Origin: Sthenelais limicola
Lineage: Eukaryota; Annelida; Polychaeta; Phyllodocida; Sigalionidae
NCBI GenBank assembly: GCA_942159475.1
Contig: OW804095.1
Location: forward strand, 88,115,740-88,179,739
DNA: 64,000 nucleotides
Direction: 5' to 3'
Shown here: piece after piece, positions 29,091 through 41,251 of the stretch
Numbering within the stretch: the first letter of the stretch is position 1
Layout of the letters: every line of letters begins with the position of its first letter
The notes under the pieces: model-generated
Seen by the model: only the letters and a program-made list of their open reading frames with translations
Databases searched by the model: none
Told to the model about the DNA's origin: nothing
Position numbers and translations under genes: made by a program

Positions 29091-32000
29091 CTATAAATAA
29101 AGTCAGGGCATGAATTAAACATCATTGACAAGGAGCTAAGCACTTGAATAGTTGACATTATCTTCCCAGTGCTTGTAATAAAATAAGAAACCATTAGGAC
29201 CTTGGGGGTGGGGGGGGGGCGGAAGAGGAAGAATATTTCAATTTCTTTAAAAAAAGCTTTTATTTTGCCTGGGTATCCAACATCCCAGGGTGATGAGGGC
29301 AAGATGAAAATGAAGAGTGCGATTTTGAGATTTTGGGTAAAAATACAAAAATACTTTGATCGTTTTCAAGCTTACAGGGAAGAAAGGATTTACACCGGGC
29401 TATATGACTGTAAATTTGCCACAACCTGTGTCCATTATTCTTTCCAGATACAAGCCTCCAAATCATAGATGTATATGTATGGAGCGTTTTTTTACCGACT
29501 TTAGCGACCTTTAATACCTTTAAATGCAAACATATGTTTAAAACATAAGCACCTTTATATAACATCCCATAAGCATTTCCAACAAATACACCATTCCATA
29601 CTAATACATCAGTTCAATGATGTATTCATATGGAATTGTTTATTCGTTGATACATCCTTTCTGAGATAAAATACCTAAATATAAATTAAATAAATAGAAA
29701 ATCCTTTCGTTAGGAGACAATGGTTGACAATAAGAATACAAAATGTGTATTTTCCAGCCAGTGTTTGAATGTGTATTTGTCAGAAGCGTATATTTGTATG
29801 GATTCTTTTCATACAAGTATATGGATCGCGTAATAAATGCAGAAACATTAATTACAACAAGTTGTTATCAGTTGAGCTGACTTCCATCTTCAATACTAAT
29901 CATACAATTATAATTTACTGATCGAGGAATGATGGGATTTATTCTGGATATCAAGCTAACAACTGTAAATGTAAAGGCAAAATGTAAGTTTATAAAACCA
30001 AAATTGTCAACGTTATTGAATAAAACATTAAAAACATCAAAATCACACTAAAATATTCTGGAATCTACCATATAGATGTATATGAAAGAAGAGAGATAAG
30101 GTAATTGGGTGGAGTCAAAGTGTAAATTCATGTTACACGTCAGGAGGCTCTATGTGATCTTCAAATAATGTGGTGTCGAAGAATTCTGTTTATATGAAAA
30201 TCAGTTCTTCCTACTTTAATAAGAATAGTCCCCGATAAACATACCTGTCAATTGTTCTTCATTGGGTAAGGGCTCCTAGCGGTGAAACCGTGGTTACCTT
30301 GGCCAGTCTCCAGTTAGTCCTATGCATTTATACCTGCAAACAGTTAGAACTTTTAATTTTCTTCCATCCCAGTAAAGTAATACCATGTCATCAGATGTCG
30401 GGTTCCACAAGAATACATAAATTTATTATTGTTTGCAGCCTATCTTGACTATAACGTTGGGGTTGAGTCAAATTGAGTCCATCCTTTGGTTAAAATTACA
30501 AGCTAACATATTTTAGTTTAAATTTCGAATATCCAACAAGAGTAGGCTAAGCCTATATAATTTTACTTTCTTTTAATTACTATCATGTTACTGAATTATC
30601 AAGATGACATCAGATCTTATAATTACATCTTTACCTTGTTTTGAGATCAAGATTTTGTGACTGTGTAAACGCAATAAATACCAATAAATACATAAATATA
30701 TGAAAATTGTCAATTACTGACAATTTAATAGAAACGTTCCAATAATAAGAAACTTATGTTGAGTACTTTCCAAGTTTTTCTGAGTCATGAAAGAATTTCA
30801 AAAACCTTTGCGAAATGCTATTTGTGAATAAAAACAAATCTAAAACTTAGTGTTTCCTACCTAACATAACATGGACGAGTAACATGCTGATTTATATGGG
30901 TGGGGGAGAGAGGGTAGGGGGGGAAGAGCGCTGAAAAATCCTTGTAGAAATATAAAAGATTCAGCAAAATCTCTGTTACCATGGTCAGTGATAGGTTCGG
31001 CAAATTATTCCCAGTAAGAGTAGGCCCTTCACTCAAGGTCAGAATCTGACGCCAACAACCAGGCTATTTATAGACATGCCCTAAACTCTAATCAGTATAT
31101 TTTAAAATGTACCCAACAAAACTAGTTGCATGCATTTTTATATGTAGGTAGATACCGGTGAAAATGTGATTAATTCCCAGCCTCTAGTAATCTACTAAGC
31201 GCCCCGCCCTAAGATCGAGGCGCCCCGGGACGTTTTAAAATCGCCATATCTTCGTCAAGATTGAATATTTGAACAAATCCTTTTAGAATCCCCAAGAACT
31301 ACTTACTGGCAGCATATGTATGAAGCGGGATGATTTTAATCGAAGTAGTTTTTGAATAAATCGTATTTGAATTTGCGTCGTGGGAGCGCCGATTCTACCA
31401 ATAAGAAAATTACGCAGAGGTAGCATGATATCCTTTTATGTTACTTAGGCTATGTGAATATTTTCATGAGTCAGAAATAAGATGAAGCACATTCGTTTAG
31501 CAAGTCTGTTCCCTAGGCCTATCTGTTCACAAAAAATGCAACTCCATCGTTGCTTGCGTCGGAGGTACCTAGGCCAGGGCCAGTAGGCCTACTAGTAGTG
31601 GAGAGACCATGTGTGCTCTGAGAAAGCTACCGTACCGGGCCTCAGCCCTCCTCCCTTTAATCAATAAAAAGGAATATTCAATAAGGACACCTTGGACTTG
31701 GTCGTGCCATCTGCTGCCTCCTCATAATCAATATAACACTTGCCTCGTCCTTGGGTAAAATAGTTAGATTATCTGTTGGAATAGAATCATTGCCTGAGAC
31801 TTACATTGACTTAGGTCAAGTCGGCCTAGTCCTAGTCCTTCCCTGCATTGCACCCGCAGTCCTAGCCGGTCGGGCCTAGGTCTATTTTCATCTTGTCAAT
31901 TTCACCACTTTGTTTTTTTAGCCTATGCTCCCCCAGCGATCTCCTATTAAAAACAAAACATAATCATTGTGCATACATAGATAGCTCATATCGGCAGTAG

Positions 32001-32940
32001 GTTTTACACTCTAAATTCATATCAAAGCTGGTTTGGTTCAGAGGTGAAGATCGCAGAATGGGCAGCCATTTTAAATGTGTTTACAATCAAAATACCGGTA
32101 AATTTCTTCAAATGCAGCATACTAGAGTAAATCCCCTAGAAAATACTGTGATGCATCTGTAGTGTGTTACAGGTACAATGACTATGTATAATTTGATCTG
32201 TTGGGGTAATAATCAATGTGTTTCCCAATGTTGTTACCCAACGTAAAATTCCTCACAGCATTGTAGTGTAGATGTAGGTCAGGTCACATGATGTAACTGT
32301 TAGTTCCTGTACAAATCGTCGCGTGTCGCATTTATCGCTGTTCTGGCAAACAAGGTAGAATAGGCTATTACCATATAATATTAGTAGCCTATTATTGCAT
32401 GTTCATTCTAAAACCGATCAGAAGGACCTGTTCTTATCAATCTGATATTAGAGCATTGCCAACACCCCACATGATTAGTTACCAGGAATAGGGGATTTGC
32501 ATGTGCCATGGTACATGTCTATCACAGTGCACACATTCATTTTGAATCTGACATAGGCCTAGGGCCTACACATGTTTAGCCACATTTATTGCATTAAAAT
32601 ATAACCAAAATATTTCCAGCCATATGCCTACTATTTGTTCTATAAAACGTTTATAAATGCATTATGACTGCATAATCGGTAAAAATAAAGACTTGTTGTA
32701 GACCTATTTTATTTCTCTTCAACATTTACAAAATTAATCAATCGGTGAGAAATAGGATGCTACCTCTCAGCTCAGAGCTGTTCTTCCAAGGTATTTGGAG
32801 GCATTTATTGTTACCAAAAATCTTGATCGTTTAATGGTTAAATAGACTAATTGACGTAAAAACAGCATGATTTTACATAGTATTATCATGCCAAATGGCA
32901 ATTTACATTCAAGGAATAATATCTGGGCATATTTTTCATA
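29091..32940. other. Non-coding, possibly intronic
   Basis: AT-rich, with many TAGGCCTA-like words near 31.5-31.9 kb and a short G-rich run at 30,895-30,930. No domain-bearing ORF, RNA gene or clear repeat was recognised. Confidence 0.5.
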
Positions 32941-33241
32941 CTGAACATGGATCGATTTCTTTAGTTCCTGGTGGCAATGCAAATTCCCCTGTTCAGTCGG
33001 TGGCGTGACATCGGTCAAACTGGCCTGCATGAAGAAGGAAGACGTCATGCAGCCACAGAACGTCAGCTTTCGTGACGCAATAAATTCAGTGCAACTGGTG
33101 TCACTCTTAATATTTGACTTTGTATTGAAGGTCCCTGTCTTTTCTTTTGGTGTGGGGAGTGGCGGCTCCATAACTCCTGCTATTTTAGGGTTTGTAACTA
33201 ATTCCCCTGATCTCCCAATATGCAGCGGGACGGAATCCTCC
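32941..33241 (-). CDS. Weak host exon candidate
   Basis: On the minus strand an acceptor-like TTATATATCAG at about 33,242 is followed by a frame open to 32,767 (starting EDSVPLHIGRSGELVTNP, with a PPLPTPKEK stretch). Composition is plausible for protein only in the first ~75 codons, and the donor site was not found. The plus strand is also open across part of this block. No family recognised. It could belong to the same minus-strand gene as the exon at 29.0 kb. Confidence 0.22.
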
Positions 33242-33659
33242 TGATATATAATAGAAATTCTTAGATATTTAAGGCTCTCTAGATAGCTAAAATGTATAAA
33301 TTTTTAGCCTATGCCTACGAAATCTAGGCTAACAGTAGGCCTACTAGGCTACACACTTGATAGTGTTTTCCTTTATTTCGAATAATCTTTTTAAATTAAG
33401 GATGGGGGAGGTATAGATCTCAGCAGAACAAATCCCGTGAAGCTTTTTAGGTTTTCTATTAGGTCTATACAATATTTTGTTGATGTTTAGGCTACTTTCA
33501 AAGTTTATATTACAAAAAGATTAATCATAGAATTTATCTGGAAGATATTACCTTTTCTATATCTTCAAATATCATGCAACATATCTGCCCATTCCCACAT
33601 CTTAACCTAATCACTTCAGTGGGCATTGCAATCAATGTTATAGGCTATTATATACATGT

Positions 33660-33960
33660 ACATGTGACTTCAGTCTACCGATGCTGTTCTGATGCGCGCT
33701 CAGCGCTGTAAGATAGCGCTGTTTTGGCGCGCGACATGTCTCACTTTTGTTTGCTTGTTATATTGCACAGCGACGCTATATATAGTGGCCGCACGTGTCC
33801 CGAGCGGGTAGCCAGGCAAGGTGTGACAGCGCTTGGAGAGCGTCTGTCGCGGTCCGAGTGGCAATTCGCACTAAAAGTGCTGTTTTGGCGTAACATATCG
33901 CAGTATGTGCGTGCATTGGGCACAGGTCCTACCATCTATATCAGCTGCTAATAAGTACCC
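33660..33960. promoter_or_regulatory. CpG-rich patch with repeated TGTTTTGGCG
   Basis: CpG-dense segment containing GCGCGCTCAGCGCTG and GGCGCGCGACATG, with the phrase GCTGTTTTGGCG present twice (about 33,717 and 33,879). It may be a promoter patch of a minus- or plus-strand gene or a CpG-rich mobile fragment. No conserved core promoter was identified. Confidence 0.3.
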
Positions 33961-35080
33961 CAGCCTAAGCGTATGCTACCAAATTCAAATTTGGAAGGGA
34001 GTAACAGATAATTGTGGATGAAAGTCTACTAACCTGCACCTGACCAACTACTACAGATCATTTGCTGCAGCTGTAAAAGCTACTGCAGCAATCTTAAGTG
34101 TTCCTAACACAGATTATGCACTGCTGCATGTGGCCATAATGGTGACTGCAAACAGGTCAGGCCCTATTTACCAGACTGGTGAAATCAGAATGTCATGTCA
34201 GGTTCCATATACACAGTGCATGGTTAATTGTTTTTTCCTGTGGTAGGTTCTTTATTTCAGGTACCACAGCAATGCTTATGACAGTTTGTTTAGTGGAAAG
34301 ATGTTATCAGATATCCTTGGTCATACATGTATGCCTTTGTACAATCTCACTAAATGTGACTTAGATTTTTCACTTCACAGGATATATTTGCAGGGCATTT
34401 TTCTGGGCATTTCTTTCATGTATCAGTATACCAACTAGCTTTGTGAGCGCAGCTTTGTTACTGGGCTTTGCATCAGAGTCGATTGAGACAGGGTGGCTAG
34501 GTTTGCTGTAGTTTGTGTAGAGTCATAGAAGTTTCTAACCCCTAACAAAGACAATAAAATCGAAGTTTATTAAGTTATGTCCCCACTTGTTACCTTTCAA
34601 TACTGGATGTGAAGAATTCATCAAGTGCGGGCAGTGTTTTCATCTGCTCCACACATAAAAAACGGCGAATGAGCCATTCTGTTTCCACTGAATGAAATGG
34701 CAAAAAACAACAACTGAGATGAGCCCATGGTTTTCCCCTGCCCTACCGTTGTAACCGTGACCTAAATCGTGACCTCCATTTTTTTGGCTCATTTACATAC
34801 TTTTGGGCATGCGCACTGAGACGTCAACAAGTCGGAGCGGCGTGTTTCAATATCGAGAAGAGAATGGAGAGGTTTTGCTGATAATAAACCAACTAGTTAT
34901 CTGTCTTGTGGAGCACATCCTCTCCCAGGAATGTACTGTAAGCACCACAAAATGTTACTGATTAAGGGCATATACATGACAGGTGTTGCTTGAGTATTTT
35001 GTCTGGACAAACTAGAGAACTTTGAGCTGCCCCGTTTTTACCGAGGCTTACTTTCGACCCTATATTCAATAGTAAATATA
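33961..35080. other. Non-coding
   Basis: No gene seen. GGGCATGCGCACTG near 34,806 resembles an NRF1-type GCATGCGC site, which is weak evidence for a nearby promoter. Confidence 0.45.
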
Positions 35081-35084
35081 TAGG

Positions 35085-35925
35085 GTTGATGATTTGGCTA
35101 TATACCAACTTGATAAATATTGATTATATGGATTTCCTTATTGTTTTGTTGGATCCCCCATGTCTGGAAACATTAATAAAGTGTATTGACACTTGAATAT
35201 ATGTTGATTTTATACTGAGTTATGGTATTTCAAAGTTTTAGAGGTGGCCATTTTGTTTTTTGAGATTTTTGGCATGTTCCCCCATCCAGATTTTTCTAGA
35301 CTTTTAGTATGTTAATAACGAGCACTCATACTAGCCAAAACCATTGAGAAACCTGTTGCAATTTGTCTTAGGTCAAACTCTATGTTTAATGGACTACTGT
35401 TGGAAAAAAGCATATTTGTGGCTGAATTCCCTGGAAATATAATATTGTATTATTGAAAAAAAATCATAGAAAATCATTTACCAATGTTGTATTAACTACC
35501 AAGAGATTAAATTAAAGCATAAAATGACTAAAGTTTTTGTGTATACGAATTGAAAGATGTTAGAAGTATTTCTTATTGTTTTTTAGGAAAATATGTGAAA
35601 AATGACTTATAACGCCCCCTAGTGGAAAGGCATCATGTGCCATGGATTTTATTTTTATTTCATTGGATTCCCTGACATGGAAAACATAGAAATGGACACC
35701 AAAATCATTCATTTATGTTAATTAGAACCAGAGTTATGTGCATTTATAGTCTGGGCGGCCATCTTGGACGCCATCTTGGATTTAGGCATGATAAATTGTT
35801 TGAAAAAATTGCAGACATCGATTTTTGAATTCTACTCATTGAATACTACAAAAAAAAGTTTGTCTGCAAAAATTAACATGAATTCCACACGGGAGCCATT
35901 TTTTTGACATAAGCAACTAGACTAT
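35085..35925 (+). repeat. Uninterrupted copy of dispersed repeat
   Basis: About 840 bp whose reverse complement matches 11,220-11,777 plus 25,437-25,580, the two sides of the gypsy insertion. It contains CCCCCTAGTGGAAAGGCATC and the paired CATCTTGGACGCCATCTTGG motif. It acts as an unoccupied-site paralogue for the gypsy insertion. Class unknown; no ORF. Confidence 0.8.
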
Positions 35926-35934
35926 TGAAGGAAA

Positions 35935-36032
35935 GGGCAATTTCTGCCAGTGCTTTAGAGGCCCTTTTAGGGCCCTCTGCCCCTCTGACTTAAGGGGGGG
36001 GCCCCCAGCCCCCCCCCCTGGTACCGCCACTG
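35935..36032. repeat. Possible hAT-type transposon terminus
   Basis: A C-run and G-run block ending GGTACCGCCACTG. Read in reverse it starts CAGTGGCGGTACC followed by a G run, a pattern common at the termini of hAT-type DNA transposons in animal genomes. The partner end was not found. Confidence 0.35.
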
Positions 36033-37770
36033 GCTTTGTTCCAAACTTGGTTAATTTGAGGACCAGCGGACCATATGTTTTCGTAAGAACAGTGAAAGGT
36101 TCCGAGGCCAGAAATTTCTTCCCCCTGTGGTTATTACGTATCTAGATGTGTGTGGCACCAGAGGGCTATCGTCACAATTTGATGGGAATGAAGGGAAGTC
36201 TTGGGCTATTTACTTTCATAAATATGGAATGTTTTTGTATGTTGACATTGCCCACCATCCCGCCCACTGTCCCGCCCTCCTCCCGTGGCTAGTGGGATTA
36301 AAATCGTTTCTTTTTGTGTTAAATTTGTGCGGGAATCATCGCCGATATGCGATGGTCCCGCACATATGAGCTTTGTTTATGGCTGTGTGGATGAATCCCC
36401 ACTGCTATGACATCATTACGAGTGGGCTATGGCCGAGTGCGAGGAAGAAGGGTTAAGCATTGGAAGCTGGTAGACATGCATTGGGAAATCAGGGTATGTG
36501 CATTACGAGTACAATATAGACACTATGAACCCCGACCTTTTCCTTCTTAAAAATGTTGAGGAAGTGAAATCTGGCATTGGTTTGTGATCTGGATGACGAA
36601 AACATAGGATATCGGGTGAGCGAGGCAACTTTTCTAGACAGTATTTGCAGCTCTGAGTTACTGGTGGCGCGCCCTTTTGCCAATGTGGATTGGGATGTGG
36701 ACTTGCCAATGTGGAGAATCAGGATTCTCTAAGGGGAAGCCACTAGCGCCAAATCGTCAAGTGAAAATATGACTATGACTTTTTGAAGTGAAGTGTGAGG
36801 TATGAAGTATGCAACTTAAAAGAGTAGACACTAGGTAGAGGGGGCTGAAGAGGGGGTGGGGGCAGGGGACCATTCAACAATCTGTAAGGTAAACGTCAGT
36901 CACAAGTAACTCATTTATCACAGGAAAAAATATATTCTGGGCGGATTTACTTCTGGATTTTATTTCATCCCAGGATACCCTTTAAATGATTCTGGAGAGA
37001 AACTTAGTACATTCAGAATTGCACACGGAATCAACCCCAGACAATGGACTATTGACCAATCACATACCATATAAACCATAAACAGATGACCGCCACATGT
37101 GCGTCCCATCACCCAGACCCAAACGGGCCCACAAACAAGGGCCACTGACTGGTCCCTCCAGTGTGTAGTGCTATAGGACTTCACACCTGCACACAGAATA
37201 ACGACTGGATTTCTCTGGATTTTTATAATTGCAAAAGCAGTGATTTAATTAAAATGGGAAGTAAATTATGTTTCCAGTTCCAGTGAGCGTTTTAGGAGAA
37301 AACTATAGGCTATAAGAAATCGTCCTTGTACACCAGTTGTTTGATTACATTTATAGGCCTACATTTATTTCCTCCTCCTCCTTCTCTTGCAAAATGTCGA
37401 CCCCCGTAAGCACTCAGCCTCACTTTTTTAAGAATCTGTTTTGCCTGTCTGTATGCTATGAAATGAATACGAAAAACAACACTCTAGGTTAGTATATCAT
37501 TATACCATGGAGACTTACATTAAATATTCTGTCACTGAGGAATTAGGACTATATTTCGATCTCAATTGATCTCAAATAAATTAAAAGTTCAGACACCTCT
37601 ACCTAATCTAATAAATGGTAAGTGGGAGAAAGTGGCCAGTTTCTGTCAATCTACTTTACAGCTTTTTAGCCTCAGCCATATATGTGATGTGTCACACGAA
37701 AATGAGTCACAATTTAAATTTTCTCTCAAACACCTTTGTATTCTATTGTATTGTTTATTGGGGTTGGGAA
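36033..37770. other. Non-coding
   Basis: No supported gene, RNA or repeat. Short open frames only. Confidence 0.5.
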
Positions 37771-37990
37771 ATAGGAGAGGGAGAGGGGGGAGGGGGAGGG
37801 AGAAGGGGGAAGGGAGAGGATGTAGGGGAAGGGAGAGAGAGGAGGGAGAGAAAGTAAGGAGGGGGAGCATGAGGAAGAGGGGAGGGAGAGGGGGAATCGG
37901 AGATGGGGTTGGGAGAGAAAAATAGGTATGAGAGACAGAGAAGAGGCAGAGGAAAAAGAGGGAGAGGGGAAGTGTGGGGAGCGAGAGGAC
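37771..37990. repeat. Purine-rich low complexity
   Basis: GGGAGAGGGG/GGAAGGGAGA words over about 220 bp. The open frames here (Gly/Arg/Glu in one sense, Pro/Leu/Ser in the other) are repeat artefacts. Confidence 0.85.
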
Positions 37991-38199
37991 GGGTACTTTG
38001 CTATAGTGGTTTATAACTTGAATTATATATTTTGGATATTGGAAAGTTATCATTATCCAAATGATACACATACACGAGTTGAAGAATGGTCGTAATTGTT
38101 GGAGATTGGCTTGCCCTGGGTATAAGAGATGATGGTTAATTCAGGCGGATTTCGTCAAAGAAAATAAATTCTGGAAATTAGGTGGATTTCTGTGAAAGA

Positions 38200-38720
38200 A
38201 AATAAACAAAAAGGAAGGGAACATAGGGCCAGAAAACAAGCAAAAAGGAAAGCAAAAAAACGGCCGAAAAAATGGCCAAAAAGCGGCCGAAAACGGCAAC
38301 ACACGGCCCGTAATTTATGTGCGGCCGACATTTTCTCACGGCCAAGAAATGCACGGATAAATTACGGGAACATGCGTATCATATGGAAAGCGGGATGACC
38401 CAGTCCGTAATAACGGCCGTATTTTCGGGCCCTCCATAGGATTACTATAGGAAATTATTAATTTTAGCCGTGTAAACGGCCGCAAGTTCGGCCGTTTACA
38501 CGGAAATTAAAGTACGGCCGAATCTAACTAGATAACGGCCGTTAATTCGGAGGAAACTGCCGCGATTTCGGGCGCTATGTATCAAAAATCTTTTCCGTAC
38601 CGAAAATGCGGCAAGGTCAAGGACAAATGCGCAGAAATTCGGCCGTCTTCGGCGCACCCCACTCCATCAAAGTTCCCGTCACTTTTTACGGCCGTGACAT
38701 CGGCCGTGATTTATGACGTA
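38200..38720 (+). repeat. CGGCCG-rich repeat, most complete copy
   Basis: Begins with an AAAAAGGAAG leader and a short CGGCCGAAAA array (38,255-38,300). It continues with GGCAACACACGGCCCGTA, TGTGCGGCCGACATTTTCT and GGAAAGCGGGATGACCCAG, then the whole body seen at 1,456-1,780, ending ACGGCCGTGACATCGGCCGTG. This copy links the array, the middle and the body, showing that the scattered pieces at 1.5, 2.6, 8.0, 40.5, 41.1 and 42.8 kb belong to one family. No coding capacity or terminal repeats seen. Confidence 0.8.
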
Positions 38721-40260
38721 CAGTTGGGGGGTGGGGCACATTTTTTTTTGGGGGGGGGTGTTGGTGTTGGTGTGGGGGGTGGGGGGGTCATAGAGGATGA
38801 ATTTGCACTACCCCTTTTTACATTCTACGGTATTTTTTTAAAAAAAAATTCGTGAATGTTAGTGAATTGGGTACCATTCTGTCAATCATCCTGAGTAGCA
38901 AGTTCATGTGATACATTTTGAGGTTTTGGTTGAGGATTGGTGTGAGGAGTGTGGACACTTATCTGGGAGGATATCTGGATGCCCATCTCTGTGTGATGTA
39001 ATTCACGCCAACACTACTAACTTTGCACTTATGCAAGGACTGCTTGATTGACAACCTTCTACCATCTCTGCAGTAAATCCCTGAAGGCCAGTGTGACATC
39101 AGGACTATTGGTTGACATTTGTTGTATTCTATTGGCTATCTTGGTTTGATTGACAAGTTGCCACTTAAGGCCACTGTATAGGTTTTGAGAGGAACCCATT
39201 TAGAGAGGACCACCCATGACTGAATCTGAGTGATCTACACCTACTACACCCTTTGGGATTTCTGGGTTTCAAGTCTTGAAGACAGACAAGCTTGGAATTG
39301 CAAAGACTAAAAGACAATTGTGTATTATTAGATTACAATATGTTGTTTGATGTCTTATGTCTAATTCCCTTGCATTGTACTTTCATGTTTATCCAACTTC
39401 CTTTGTAAACAGGGAGCGTGCAACTTTCCTAGTTGTTAATAAACTGAATTTTACTTCCACTCCTGTGTTCTTCTAATACAGACATTCAAGGCATTTCAGA
39501 TTACAGTATGTCTGATATTCATAATCTAGCCATTGCGCACAAATAGTTGACCGTAGAATTCGTTTCCTTTGGAAACGCACAATATATACATTAACTTAAA
39601 CTGATTATAAAGTTAAACAGAAAAATAGTTCATTAAATGATTGATTAACTTAATAAACTTATAACTTGTTAATTTTAATGTGGTATGCTGTAACCCAGCT
39701 TATCCCATTCCCATTCCCATCTGATTATGAAATCAGATTAGTATAGATCTACAGATGGAAAATATTGCTGTAATTTAGGAACTGCAGAGAAAATACTACA
39801 GGAATTAATAGATTAGGAAATGAGTGTGAATGTATCACTCACAGTTTACTTAAGTAATTACACATGGCTAAAACATGGAAATTTGCAGAGGGAGAATGTA
39901 ATAAACTTATACAAATAAGTAAGTGCGAATGTCTTTAGCTCTTTGAGAGCACAATATGTATAACTTGAAGATGAATCTAACTTTTTAAACCCACCTAGTA
40001 TAAGGGGGACGAATCTCTCTTCAGGAGAGCCAGAACATTGTACTATGTTCTTATGTAACTACATTAATATGATAAGTATGTAATAAGCTATAGAAATGGC
40101 GGTAATAAGTTAGCAGATATCCATCCATCCAGAGAGAGAGAGAGAACAGACAGTGAGTGTTGAGAGGGGATGCGGGAGTGTTGCTAGTTTTGAGGTTGTG
40201 GAGAAGGGAAAGTAATGGCGGAGTGAATGCAGGTAATTGGGGAGTGGGTAAGGAATATCA
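38721..40260. other. Non-coding; G-rich run at the left
   Basis: A T-run and G-run (38,739-38,789) opens the interval. The segment near 39,420-39,475 has AATAAACTGAA followed by TCTAATACA, resembling the 3' part of an LTR, but no matching start or target duplication was found. No gene seen. Confidence 0.45.
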
Positions 40261-40291
40261 GGGGTGGGGGGGGTGGGGGGGGGGGGGTGCC
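40261..40291. repeat. G-run, likely G-quadruplex former
   Basis: Almost pure G with two T interruptions. Confidence 0.75.
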
Positions 40292-40524
40292 TGCAGATAA
40301 TGGGGAGTGAGTGAGGGTAATGGGGAGTGAGTAATGTAATGGGGAAGGAGTGCTTCTGCCAGCCTAATGCAAGTGTAAGGATGATGATTTTCTATTATTT
40401 CCATAGTTATAGTATAAGGAAAGAAATGTACTCAAAGTTAAGATCTACTTATTTTCCCCAGTCACATTTACGGGGCAGGACATTTTATAGATTGATGTTG
40501 GAGTTAACCTTAGGCCAAGATGAA

Positions 40525-40622
40525 GGTCACTGGAGGCAAAAAAGCGCCCGAAAAAGCGGCCGAAAAAACGGCCGAAAAAAACGGCCGAAAAAACGGCCAA
40601 AAAAACGGCCGAAAAAACGGCT
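40525..40622 (+). repeat. CGGCCG/A-tract array
   Basis: After the leader GAAGGTCACTGGAGGCAAAA come six or seven CGGCCGAAAAAA-type units, spaced 11-13 bp. The leader GAAGGTCACTGGAGGC is repeated before the larger array at 41,095, so the two arrays are duplicated modules about 570 bp apart. Confidence 0.85.
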
Positions 40623-40736
40623 AGGACCTCAAAAGCCAAAGCTTTTTCCCTTAGACTTGGACACATTTTGGGTGTTAAATCCACCTCATTGGGATCTAAA
40701 ATGTCGTTTTTTTAGTTTCATGATTTTTTTCTTATA

Positions 40737-40973
40737 TGGGTCAGATTTTCAGAAAATGTACAATTCGCCCTCACCAATCCTCTCAAATAACCCACATTTA
40801 GGACAAAAATGAGTTTCAAAATGCAGTTTAACATAACTGAACTGATACTTTAAATCAATGCGGTCCCAGATATACTCTGATATACCCAGTATTCCTCATT
40901 TCTCAGCCTAATTATGCAGCATCCCCTAAACATGTGCAGCTGCCAATTGTACATTTTCTGAAAATCTGACCCA
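40737..40973. mobile_element. 237-bp MITE, copy 1
   Basis: Starts TGGGTCAGATTTTCAGAAAA and ends with its inverted complement. The terminal inverted repeats are about 30 bp and nearly perfect. The flanking dinucleotide TA on both sides is the likely target duplication, which with TIR-only structure suggests a Tc1/mariner-type non-autonomous element. A second copy of the same length lies at 63,326-63,562 in the opposite orientation. Confidence 0.88.
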
Positions 40974-40984
40974 TATATGTATTT

Positions 40985-41092
40985 TGGTGAGATACTCTAG
41001 TACCTCCTACTCCAGTACCCATAACTCTGGTACCTCCTCCAGTGCCTCCTCCAATACATGCTCCCATCCTCTCCAGTACCTCCTCCAGTGCC
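40985..41092. repeat. TACCTCCTCCAGT minisatellite
   Basis: Degenerate units built on CTCCAGTACC and GTACCTCCTCCAGTGCC. It is the reverse complement of the type at 2,147-2,216 and also occurs at the right end of the window. Confidence 0.7.
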
Positions 41093-41118
41093 ACTGAAGG
41101 TCACTGGAGGCAAACAAG

Positions 41119-41250
41119 CGGCCGAAAAAGCGGCCGAAATAACGGCCGAAATAACGGCCGAAAAAGCGGCCGAAAAAGCGGCCGAAAAAGCGGCCGAAAT
41201 AACGGCCGAAATAACGGCCGAAAAAGCGGCCGAAAAAGCGGCCGAAAAAA
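41119..41250 (+). repeat. CGGCCG 12-bp tandem array with higher order
   Basis: Eleven CGGCCG palindromes at exactly 12-bp spacing. The six bases between them are AAAAAG (G) or AAATAA (T), in the order G T T G G, G T T G G, then AAAAAA, giving a 60-bp higher-order unit present twice. The frame reads an Ala-Ala-Glu-Lys/Ile-Thr periodicity, taken as incidental. The A-tracts recur near the DNA helical repeat. Confidence 0.93.
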
Positions 41251-41251
41251 C

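Noticed and set aside
30240..30310. Possible exon on the minus strand ending in a GTATG donor-like site
   Set aside because: Its phase introduces a stop when joined to the 29.0-kb exon frame, and no coding bias is visible.
37566..38071. Overlapping ORFs with Gly/Arg/Glu-rich and Pro/Leu-rich translations
   Set aside because: Purine-rich low-complexity DNA read on both strands.
39100..39480. Solo LTR suggested by AATAAACTGAA and a TCTAATACA end
   Set aside because: No matching TG start, target duplication or second copy could be found in the window.
41119..41250. CRISPR-like array
   Set aside because: The repeats are contiguous 12-bp units with no unique spacers, in animal DNA.
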